NCBI GenBank assembly: GCA_000436535.1
Contig: FR886326.1
Coordinates: 1 to 17,259, forward strand
Length of the DNA stretch: 17,259 bases
Direction of reading: 5' to 3'
DNA from: Eubacterium sp. CAG:252
GTDB taxonomy: Bacteria > Bacillota > Clostridia > Lachnospirales > Lachnospiraceae
Translations under genes and position numbers: made by a program
In this document: positions 8,649 through 14,650 of the stretch, piece by piece
How the letters are laid out: each line of letters opens with the position of its first letter
Numbering within the stretch: position 1 is the first letter of the stretch
The notes under the pieces: model-generated
The model's database searches: none
What the model saw: only the letters and a program-made list of their open reading frames with translations
Told to the model about the DNA's origin: nothing

Positions 8649-9733
8649 TTAATTAACTCCTTGTATAACTTTTCACATTCGATAGCAACCCGCTGGGCAT
8701 TAAATTTATTTTGAACTGTTTTAAAGCCATTATTTATTAAATGTTCTCTAAGATTATTATTATTTTTTATTTCAATTACTTTTTTTGCAGCATTTTTCCA
8801 ATCATCCTTTTCAATTAATAATCCATTTTCTTTGTCATTGATTAGATAAGGAATAGCATCTACTTTGGTAGCAACAATTGGAACGCCCATAAGCATATAT
8901 TCTGGAATTACTAACCCAAATCCTTCCCATCTACTAAATAAGCAACCTACATCAAAATTTTTTATATAATCCAAAGGATTATTTACCCATCCAGTTATTA
9001 TTAAATCAATATCATATTGTTTTGCCATAGCTATGATTTGTTCTTTTTCGGAATCTGAACCTTCAATTACATCGCCAACAATAATAAAGCAAGTGTTTTT
9101 TATAAAATGTTGAATTTCATTTGCCATCTTTACAAATATATCAGGTGCTTTTTGTTTGCAAATTCTTCCAACCATCCCAACAACAAATTTTTCTGATGGA
9201 AATAGTGAGTTGTTTTTTTCTTTGCTATACTCTTTAATATCTACTCCGTTATAAATGACATGTAATTTATTAGATTTACATATTTTTTTTTGAATAGCTG
9301 CTTTTTTCTCAGAATCAGAAATACAAATAATTGCATCACAAAAATGAGACATTATTTTTTCAAGAATAATATATATTTTATTATTTCTATCGTCCATATT
9401 AAATGACCAACCGTGTGGATTATATATAACTTTCGTATGTAAAAATAAGCAGGCCATACGTGTAATTGCACCTGCTATGGACGAATGTGCATAGACTATA
9501 TCTGGTTTGTATTTTTTAATTACTTTTCTTAATTGGTATGCTTCTTTTATTGCATTAAAATTTATGTTATGCTCAATTTGCATGATTTCTACAGAGTCTG
9601 CTAAATGTTCATAATCATTTCTATTATATAATTGGGATAATACAACAATATTTTCACAATTTGAATATTTTAAAAGCATACGGAGATATCTATCTACACC
9701 GCCAATACATTCTGCTACGTGTAAAACTCGCAT
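8645..9733 (-). CDS. family 4 glycosyltransferase (EpsF-like)
   Basis: A 362-residue GT-B fold enzyme. The N-terminal half starts MRVLHVAECIGGVDRYLRML, with the glycine-rich acceptor loop. The C-terminal half has GMVGRICKQKAPDIFV (phosphate-contacting R190 and nearby lysines) and WEGFGLVIPEYMLMGVPIVAT. E270 and E278 there form the EX7E motif of retaining GT4 enzymes. It is the first sugar gene of the operon, 11 bp after the regulator gene, with AGGAG in the gap. A GT4 enzyme at this place often adds the second sugar of the repeat unit. No enzyme that would add the first sugar-phosphate is found in the window. Confidence 0.9.
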   Translation of the reverse strand: MRVLHVAECIGGVDRYLRMLLKYSNCENIVVLSQLYNRNDYEHLADSVEIMQIEHNINFNAIKEAYQLRKVIKKYKPDIVYAHSSIAGAITRMACLFLHTKVIYNPHGWSFNMDDRNNKIYIILEKIMSHFCDAIICISDSEKKAAIQKKICKSNKLHVIYNGVDIKEYSKEKNNSLFPSEKFVVGMVGRICKQKAPDIFVKMANEIQHFIKNTCFIIVGDVIEGSDSEKEQIIAMAKQYDIDLIITGWVNNPLDYIKNFDVGCLFSRWEGFGLVIPEYMLMGVPIVATKVDAIPYLINDKENGLLIEKDDWKNAAKKVIEIKNNNNLREHLINNGFKTVQNKFNAQRVAIECEKLYKELIK

Positions 9734-9744
9734 TTTTTCTCCTA

Positions 9745-10053
9745 TTATTTTTTATCATTATCACAAAGCTTAATCTCAATATGCTTATCCAGCGCCGAAG
9801 CATACTTCTCCAGCACCACAAGCGTAGGAATTCTCGTTCCTGTTTCAAACCTTGCAAGGTTATAAGGAAGTATTCCTGTCATATCCGCCACATCTTTCTG
9901 GGTAAGATTTTGGCGTTCCCTTTCATCTACAAGCTCTCCGATTATCTCTGTCGATAATCCTCGCAAGCTCTCTTGAATAGCCTCCTGAAATTCTTCAAGT
10001 CTTTTCTTTCTGTAATCGCGTTCGATTATGTAATCTTCTCTATTGATTTGCAT
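9745..10053 (-). CDS. XRE-family helix-turn-helix regulator at the head of the polysaccharide operon
   Basis: A 102-residue protein when started at MQINRED (10053). TAGGTGA about six bases upstream supports this start; an ATG 18 bases earlier has no ribosome site. Residues 1-35 are charged and probably helical. Residues 40-93 form the Cro/CI-type helix-turn-helix: ERQNLTQKDVADMTGI, then YNLARFETGTRIPTL. It lies between the invertible segment and the sugar genes, in the same direction and only 11 bp from the GT4 gene, so it is probably cotranscribed and may control the operon or the switch. Its base composition (31 G+C of 60 at 9781-9840) is far above that of the sugar genes. A role as a toxin-antitoxin partner is possible but no toxin gene is adjacent. 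Confidence 0.85.
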   Translation of the reverse strand: MQINREDYIIERDYRKKRLEEFQEAIQESLRGLSTEIIGELVDERERQNLTQKDVADMTGILPYNLARFETGTRIPTLVVLEKYASALDKHIEIKLCDNDKK

Positions 10054-10085
10054 AACATCACCTACAATCATTTATTTGGTCTGCT

Positions 10086-10116
10086 GTTATACCCATTTAA
10101 TCTGCAAGTCTGTGAA
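10086..10116 (-). promoter_or_regulatory. possible fixed promoter of the regulator and polysaccharide operon
   Basis: On the minus strand, TTCACA (10116-10111) and TATAAC (10091-10086) are each one mismatch from the -35 and -10 consensus. The 19-bp spacing is longer than ideal. This would give basal transcription whatever the state of the inverted segment. Confidence 0.35.
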
Positions 10117-10163
10117 ATGTATGATTAAACTGGTTAATAAACAGCAAATTGACTTATGTTTAC

Positions 10164-10202
10164 AAACGCACTTTAAGCTTAAAAGCCAGTATTTATGCGT
10201 TT
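10164..10202. promoter_or_regulatory. hairpin in the operon leader, outside the invertible segment
   Basis: AAACGCA (10164-10170) pairs with TGCGTTT (10196-10202), and the enclosed part contains the perfect palindrome TTTAAGCTTAAA (10172-10183). It would be transcribed in any RNA that starts in the invertible segment and reads into the operon. It might act as an attenuator or operator; no function is shown. Confidence 0.3.
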
Positions 10203-10231
10203 TAGGTTCTTTACTATTAATCTGTGATATA

Positions 10232-10257
10232 TACAACGTAATAAATATTATGTTGTA
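10232..10257 (+). repeat. left 26-bp inverted repeat of the invertible segment (putative crossover site)
   Basis: This sequence is identical, over all 26 bases, to the reverse complement of 10621-10646. It is a near-palindrome: arm TACAACGTAAT, centre AAAT, arm ATTATGTTGTA, with one mismatch between arms. Two inverted half-sites around an asymmetric centre are the normal plan of a tyrosine recombinase core site. The perfect match stops sharply at both ends, so the repeats are not part of a longer duplicated gene. Confidence 0.85.
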
Positions 10258-10426
10258 GGTTTCCTTGTTCTTATGGGATAATTACCTGATTAGGTATGGA
10301 TATATGATTATTTTTAGGCTTATTAATCAATTAATGGTTGTATAAATGCTCATAATTAATTGTTTGTTTCAGATTTTCTTATTAATTAAGGAAGTTTTTA
10401 TAACTACATTACCTGTTTTAATACGG

Positions 10427-10552
10427 CAATATATATTCTTGAAGGCTGCGTACCCGTGATTTATATATTGGAATACTGTTTTTTATATGACAATATATGT
10501 CCTAGAAGCCGGAATTTACGTTATTCATATGTCTAATTATTGTTTTTTATAT
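10427..10552 (+). repeat. degenerate tandem repeat of 62-bp promoter-like units
   Basis: Bases 10427-10488 and 10491-10552 align without gaps at about 44 of 62 positions. Both begin CAATATAT and end TGTTTTTTATAT. Each keeps a -35-like hexamer and a -10-like hexamer 17 bp apart (TTGAAG...TATATA and TAGAAG...CATATG). Confidence 0.55.
10439..10467 (+). promoter_or_regulatory. promoter-like element P1 in the invertible segment
   Basis: TTGAAG (10439-10444), 17-bp spacer, TATATA (10462-10467). As drawn it points right, toward the 3' end of the recombinase gene. After inversion it would point into the polysaccharide operon. Confidence 0.4.
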
Positions 10553-10576
10553 AGAAATATGTATTAATCTCTTGTT

Positions 10577-10607
10577 TTACCATTAATGATGTGTTACTAT
10601 TTATAAT
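10577..10607 (+). promoter_or_regulatory. promoter-like element P3 next to the right inverted repeat
   Basis: A perfect TATAAT (10602-10607) with TTACCA 19 bp upstream. It lies 13 bp inside the right repeat, in the position where the outward promoter of an invertible switch is normally found. As drawn it faces away from the polysaccharide operon. Confidence 0.45.
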
Positions 10608-10620
10608 AGTTTTGTGATAA

Positions 10621-10646
10621 TACAACATAATATTTATTACGTTGTA
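10621..10646 (-). repeat. right 26-bp inverted repeat of the invertible segment (putative crossover site)
   Basis: Exact reverse complement of 10232-10257, with arms TACAACATAAT and ATTACGTTGTA around ATTT. In direct orientation the two sites differ at four positions; in inverted orientation at none, which predicts inversion, not deletion. It ends 72 bp before the stop codon of the recombinase gene. TGTGATA precedes both sites on the plus strand and could be an accessory binding motif. Confidence 0.85.
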
Positions 10647-10718
10647 CAATTATTCTAACATTTATCAAGCCATCATACATATACATCTGCCGCCATATGT
10701 CAGTTTATGTGTTATTAT

Positions 10719-11681
10719 TTACTCCTTTTTTTCTACATTTTTGTTAGTATTATTTTTATTATAATTTATATTTGAATGGTCATATACGTTTTTTAGTACA
10801 ACCATATTCATCATATCAAGCTGGCGTTTATGCTCCTTTCCAGTGGACTTGATATATATTCGTGTTGTTTCTATGCTGCTGTGTCCTAGTACATCGGCAA
10901 GTTTGGCTATGTCTTTTTTAATTTTATAGAAGCTTCTTGCAAACATATGTCGCATATTGTGGGGATATACTTTTTTAGGACTTACGTTTGTTTCTTTACA
11001 CAGTTTTTTCATCATTCTCCATATATTGCTTCTGTCAAGCGGCTTGTTATTTTTTGTCCGGAATATAACGCCATTTTTGATATTATATTTTTTAGTGTAT
11101 TCTTTAAGCACGTTCTGGAGTGCCTGTGGGTATAGTATCCGCCTGACTTTTCCTTTGTTATATATGTCTGATATGCCATTTTTAAGTGACTCTACCGTAA
11201 TATAGCTGAGTTCACTTATCCTTATACCGGTGCTTCCGAGTGTCTGGATGATAAGTGCAAGCCGTTCATCACCTTTTTTGATAGCGGCATTTATGAGAGC
11301 CTTATATTCATTTATACTTATTTCTTTGTTTTCGGGTACAAATGTTTCTTTCTGTACTTTTATCATTTTTATTTTTAGATTATTCCACCCCATTTCTGTT
11401 ACAAATGTATTGATGACTGCAAGAAATGAGTTAATACTTGTTGTCTTATAACCACAGTCCTTTTTAAGATGTTCTTTGTAAGTTATAAGCAGTTCCTTAT
11501 TAACAGGTCTTCCAGCGGCATATTCTTTCAGCTTGATTATGTCGCGCATATATTTTTTTATTGTCTGGGGCTTTTTCTCTTCATTTATTAATATGGTTTT
11601 GAATTTATTAATGGAATTATCATCGAGAATATATTTTTTGTGGGATTTACTGGTTGATTTTATTTGTGTCTTTTTGTACAT
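10719..11681 (-). CDS. tyrosine site-specific recombinase, likely DNA invertase of the adjacent switch
   Basis: A 320-residue phage-integrase/Xer-type recombinase. Residues about 20-100 form the SAM-like core-binding domain (KPQTIKKYMRDIIKLKEYA). Residues about 120-285 form the catalytic domain, with all active-site residues visible: R154 in STGIRISELS, a lysine in NKGKVRR (K176 or K178), H241 and R244 in HNMRH, H267 in LGHSS and the nucleophile Y276 in TTRIYIKS. It is complete, so probably active. GGAGG stands five bases before the ATG. The gene stands alone between the inverted repeats and a hairpin element, without excisionase or phage genes, which fits a resident invertase better than an integrase of a mobile element. 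Its transcript runs toward the invertible segment. A family relative controlling such switches is known in Clostridioides difficile (RecV) and Bacteroides (Mpi is a serine enzyme; other Tsr types are tyrosine enzymes). Confidence 0.9.
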   Translation of the reverse strand: MYKKTQIKSTSKSHKKYILDDNSINKFKTILINEEKKPQTIKKYMRDIIKLKEYAAGRPVNKELLITYKEHLKKDCGYKTTSINSFLAVINTFVTEMGWNNLKIKMIKVQKETFVPENKEISINEYKALINAAIKKGDERLALIIQTLGSTGIRISELSYITVESLKNGISDIYNKGKVRRILYPQALQNVLKEYTKKYNIKNGVIFRTKNNKPLDRSNIWRMMKKLCKETNVSPKKVYPHNMRHMFARSFYKIKKDIAKLADVLGHSSIETTRIYIKSTGKEHKRQLDMMNMVVLKNVYDHSNINYNKNNTNKNVEKKE

Positions 11682-11694
11682 AGTGACCTCCGTA

Positions 11695-11758
11695 ATATAT
11701 AATGTTATTAGCTTATGCTAGTTTAGATTTTATAATACAGCATAATAGCATTATATAT
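11695..11758. repeat. inverted repeat in the recombinase upstream region
   Basis: Arms at 11695-11710 and 11743-11758 match at 15 of 16 positions as inverted copies, 32 bp apart. The motif TACAGCATAAT (11736-11746), overlapping the right arm, differs by one base from the arm TACAACATAAT of the 26-bp crossover sites. It may be a binding site for the recombinase or a leader RNA hairpin. The AT richness makes part of the match cheap. Confidence 0.5.
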
Positions 11759-11788
11759 GAATAATCATATGTGAAGAAAGACGCAAAA

Positions 11789-11818
11789 AAAGTAAGCAGC
11801 TTTGCAGCCGCTTACTTT
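11789..11818. terminator. hairpin, possible bidirectional terminator
   Basis: AAAGTAAGC (11789-11797) pairs with GCTTACTTT (11810-11818) across a 12-base loop, preceded on the plus strand by a run of A, which reads as a T run on the minus strand after the stem. This fits a terminator for leftward RNA. Confidence 0.45.
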
Positions 11819-11895
11819 CATTGTCATCCGGACACTCACGAATTCGCGCTGATGCGCTATCCGTCCTGCTGCGCATGACTATTCGTTCGTTAACG

Positions 11896-11946
11896 GCGCA
11901 AGAAAAGTAAATGTCTGCTATGCAGCCGCTTACTTTTTCTTTGCGC
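11896..11946 (-). terminator. terminator-like hairpin after the 592-residue YhgE/Pip gene
   Basis: A long interrupted stem, GCGCAAGAAAAGTAA (11896-11910) against TTACTTTTTCTTTGCGC (about 11930-11946), with an inner stem CTGC/GCAG. It begins a few bases after the stop codon at 11950. The mixed A/T stem and T-rich far arm fit an intrinsic terminator. Confidence 0.5.
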
Positions 11947-11949
11947 ACA

Positions 11950-13728
11950 CTATATCATGACCTCTGATTTTTCTTTGCTCTTGTCTACTATTGCGTTTAA
12001 TTTACGGCAAGGTATTGCTACTACAAGTCCGATGAAGAGGCATATGAGTACATAGATGAAAAGTGCAAGTATACATTTCCAGTAGTACCAGCTATATGTT
12101 CCACAGACACATTCTCTTAATGCATCCATGGCATAAGTGAATGGCAGGTACTTGTAGATTGCCTGATATATGGCAGGCAGACACTGGATAGGGAATGTAC
12201 CACCAGCTCCGGCTACCTGAATAACCATTATTACAACTGCTGCAGCTTCACCTACATTTTCAAATGCAACTGTAAGTGAATATGTTATCATTGTGAATAC
12301 AAATGATGTGAAAGCTGCGGCAAACCAGAACTTAAATGGATGTATACACTGTATTCCTATAAAGAACAGATCGCCAAGCGTTATAAGAAGAGCTTGTGCC
12401 TGTCCTATAAGAAAGAAAGTAATATATCTTCCGAAAAATGCTTCAACAGAATTAACTTTAACGCCATCAAAAGGATGTACCTTTACATGTATTATGGCTA
12501 CGAGTATAAGCGCACCTACCCAGATTGAAAGGACTGAGTAGAATGGTGACATAGCTGAACCATAGTTTGAGATAGGGTAAAGGTCTTCGGTAGCTATTGC
12601 AACTGGCGAAGATATAAATGATGCCAGTTCATCCGTATTAAATGATATAGCTGTCTGTAACAGTGAGTAGGCACCACTGTTCTTGAATTCTGTAAGTTTG
12701 TCAGTTGTTTCGCTTATATTGTCCTCAAGGCTTTTTACCATAGTAAGTGTATTATTGATTGAGTCACCCATCTGGCTTATTGAATTGTTGAAGTCGTCTA
12801 TATTGTAGCCCATATCACTGTAGATATCAGATATGGAATTCATATATCCGCTTACTGCATCAATATCCTGTGATATAGTAGATAATATTGATGAATCTAT
12901 AAGTGAGCTTTGTCCTATAGTTTGGTTAAGTTCGTTCAGTATAGCTTTTTCACCATCAAATGTACCAGTTAAGTCAGGACTTATGCCTTTGGCAGTATCA
13001 GCAGTGGACTGGGCAGTACCGATTATATTGGAGAGTGTAGTAAGCACACTGTCAAATGTAGATACCTGTGTGTTAATAACCTGAAACTTAGCTATAAGTA
13101 TATCAAGTATGGAACTGCCAGATATATTTGTATTGCCAGATGAACTATCAGCGGTGTTATTTTTATTAGCACCAATATTGTCCGCTACATCTGCCGACTT
13201 CATAATAGCCTCAGTAAGTGTACTTATAAATGTTGCATTGACCTGCTGTTGTACGGCAGTTTTAGCTTTATCAGTTATTTTAGGTGCTATAGCATTTTTT
13301 TTCTGGTTTGTATAGTATATAATCTCAGGATGAGTCATATTGTCTGCAAGAAAGCTTACCATATCCTTAGAGAAATCCTCAGGCATAATAAGTGCTGCGT
13401 AGTAGTCCCCTGCCCATACTCCCTCTATAGCCTCGTCTGTAGTGTCAGTGAATACCCATCCGATAGTATCATTTGTCTTTAAGGCTTCTATTATATTAGT
13501 ACTTATATTAACATCAATGCCAGATATATTGATACCTGTGTCATCATAGGCAACTGCTACTTTGATATTAGATGTTGAGTCTGAACCATATGGATCCCAG
13601 TTTGATAATATATTAAACCATGCATAGAGTGAGGGTAACACAGCAAGTCCCATAACAACGATAAGAGCTACAACATTACGGCCTATGTGTTTACAATCAT
13701 TCCAGAAGACTCTGCCTATATTTTTCAT
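11950..13728 (-). CDS. YhgE/Pip domain-containing membrane protein (592 residues)
   Basis: The N-terminus has the family signature: one membrane segment (about 18-38), then LPSLYAWFNILSNWDPY and KVAVAYDDTG. A large external region of about 300 residues follows, with Ser/Thr-rich, helical, coiled-coil-like sequence. The C-terminal third has about six membrane segments, starting near YGSAMSPFYSVLSIWVG and including GTFPIQCLPAIYQAIYKYLPFTYAMDALREC. Relatives include the lactococcal phage infection protein Pip and Bacillus YueB/YhgE; the C-terminal part resembles ABC-2-type permeases. The cellular role in Clostridia is unknown. Its ATG overlaps the stop of the upstream gene by one base (TAATG), with AAGGAGG ten bases before, so the two are coupled. 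Confidence 0.9.
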   Translation of the reverse strand: MKNIGRVFWNDCKHIGRNVVALIVVMGLAVLPSLYAWFNILSNWDPYGSDSTSNIKVAVAYDDTGINISGIDVNISTNIIEALKTNDTIGWVFTDTTDEAIEGVWAGDYYAALIMPEDFSKDMVSFLADNMTHPEIIYYTNQKKNAIAPKITDKAKTAVQQQVNATFISTLTEAIMKSADVADNIGANKNNTADSSSGNTNISGSSILDILIAKFQVINTQVSTFDSVLTTLSNIIGTAQSTADTAKGISPDLTGTFDGEKAILNELNQTIGQSSLIDSSILSTISQDIDAVSGYMNSISDIYSDMGYNIDDFNNSISQMGDSINNTLTMVKSLEDNISETTDKLTEFKNSGAYSLLQTAISFNTDELASFISSPVAIATEDLYPISNYGSAMSPFYSVLSIWVGALILVAIIHVKVHPFDGVKVNSVEAFFGRYITFFLIGQAQALLITLGDLFFIGIQCIHPFKFWFAAAFTSFVFTMITYSLTVAFENVGEAAAVVIMVIQVAGAGGTFPIQCLPAIYQAIYKYLPFTYAMDALRECVCGTYSWYYWKCILALFIYVLICLFIGLVVAIPCRKLNAIVDKSKEKSEVMI

Positions 13729-14504
13729 TATTTTACAGCCTCCTTATTTGGGTTAATAGTTATGTTTACAGCATTTGTTATATTATCAATGCTTATAGTT
13801 ATTGTATTGTTACTTAGTTTATTGTCAATAACTATGTTCTGACAGTTAGCTGGTAATGTGTTGCCAGCTGGTGTATTATGATTAATGCTGTCATTACACA
13901 TATTATTGGAATTATTAACTGCTACACTATCAGTTTTATTACCAGTATTATAGCTGCTGCCATTATTTATATTATTGATAGGTATTGTATCATTATAATT
14001 ATTAGATTTTACATCATTATCTATATAATTACTGTTAATATTATCACTTTCTATAGTTTCAGCATCATTATCCTGATTGGAATCATTGCTGCCAGCACCG
14101 TTAGTTCCTTCATGTTCATCTTCAAGAATAGCTGATTTAATAGACTCAACAGGACTTACATAGTTTTTGGCAATATCTGTGATGACCTTAGTAGTATCTA
14201 TTAGTGTATCCTTGTTTTCATTACCAATAATATCTTTTAAGTTTTCTGACATATTGTAATCTTTATACTCTATTGCAATCAGGTAGCCGCTTATAATGAA
14301 TAAGGATGCTATCCACATTACAAGAAATATTACTTTAGAACTGTTGACAACGAATAACAGGATTAGAAATACAATAGGTATAATAAGCATAGCAATTATT
14401 CCATACTTTATTCTGTCTTTATTATGCTTATGTTCTTTTTCGTAATATTCACGAATCATTTCAACGGAGCTGTTAAGGACAGCCTGTTTACTAGCTTTTG
14501 ACAT
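13728..14504 (-). CDS. Asn-rich membrane protein of unknown function, coupled to YhgE/Pip
   Basis: A 258-residue protein when started at MSKASKQ (14504), where GAGGA stands at the right distance; the ATG at 14516 has no ribosome site. Residues 1-32 are charged and helical. Two membrane segments follow (about 34-53 and 57-78), then a short charged part. From about residue 130 to the end it is low-complexity, rich in Asn, Asp, Ser and Ile. The last 35 residues have an alternating pattern (NTITISIDNITNAVNITINP) suggesting a beta strand. I do not recognise a family. Its one-base overlap with the YhgE/Pip gene suggests a partner protein, probably placing the Asn-rich tail at the cell surface or in the cytoplasm depending on topology. 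Confidence 0.75.
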   Translation of the reverse strand: MSKASKQAVLNSSVEMIREYYEKEHKHNKDRIKYGIIAMLIIPIVFLILLFVVNSSKVIFLVMWIASLFIISGYLIAIEYKDYNMSENLKDIIGNENKDTLIDTTKVITDIAKNYVSPVESIKSAILEDEHEGTNGAGSNDSNQDNDAETIESDNINSNYIDNDVKSNNYNDTIPINNINNGSSYNTGNKTDSVAVNNSNNMCNDSINHNTPAGNTLPANCQNIVIDNKLSNNTITISIDNITNAVNITINPNKEAVK

Positions 14505-14539
14505 ACTAATCCTCATTTCTGTGTAGTATTATTACACGA

Positions 14540-14566
14540 ATTATAATCTGACAGGTCGTTTGTCAT
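14540..14566 (-). promoter_or_regulatory. probable promoter of the Asn-rich protein and 592-residue YhgE/Pip genes
   Basis: On the minus strand, a perfect TATAAT (14545-14540) with ATGACA (14566-14561) upstream. The spacer is 15 bp, short of ideal. The start site would be about 30 bases before the chosen ATG. Confidence 0.4.
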
Positions 14567-14611
14567 TAAGACTTATTATAAATGTGTCTTATTAACAATT
14601 AAAATTATATG

Positions 14612-14644
14612 TATAGCCCCGTAATACCTGTAATTACAGGCTAT
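14612..14644 (-). terminator. hairpin after the 730-residue YhgE/Pip gene
   Basis: ATAGCC (14612-14617) pairs with GGCTAT (14639-14644), and inside it CCTGTAATTACAGG (14627-14640) is a perfect 14-base palindrome that would form an alternative hairpin. It lies 6 bases after the stop codon, followed on the minus strand by an AT-rich tract. It fits a terminator; the palindrome could also be an operator for the next gene pair. Confidence 0.45.
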
Positions 14645-14650
14645 GCAGTA

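Larger units (their letters stand above)
10258..10620. other. putative invertible DNA segment (phase-variable promoter region)
   Basis: This is a 363-bp gene-free segment between the two perfect inverted repeats. It is next to a tyrosine recombinase gene on one side and the regulator and polysaccharide operon on the other. I see no credible open reading frame in it. It holds promoter-like elements on the plus strand and a degenerate 62-bp direct repeat. A weak small hairpin (TACCT GATT AGGTA) lies at 10283-10296. The layout is that of known invertible promoters controlling surface polysaccharides and adhesins. Inversion itself is inferred and has not been observed. Confidence 0.7.
11781..11946. 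repeat. duplicated hairpin element, GC-richer, between the recombinase and YhgE/Pip genes
   Basis: Two similar hairpins, 118 bp apart, share TGCAGCCGCTTACTTT (11803-11818 and 11921-11936) and a similar left arm (CGCAA...AAAGTAA). Between them lies a GC-richer core with short inverted motifs such as ATGCGC/GCGCAT. No protein is credible here. It looks like a repeated intergenic element or small MITE-like unit, which would be expected at other places in the genome. Confidence 0.45.

Noticed and set aside
9638..9665. Sequence resembling the crossover site (GATAATACAACA) inside the GT4 gene
   Set aside because: It matches only about 12 bases on one side and lacks the second arm. It codes for conserved protein, so chance in AT-rich DNA is the best explanation.
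10719..11681. Recombinase as integrase of an integrated phage, plasmid or transposon
   Set aside because: No excisionase, replication, mobilisation or capsid genes and no tRNA attachment site are in the window. The adjacent perfect inverted sites fit an invertase better, though this is not proven.
11751..11948. 65-residue open frame on the minus strand
   Set aside because: It lies entirely within the duplicated hairpin element, has no ribosome site and has no recognisable protein features.
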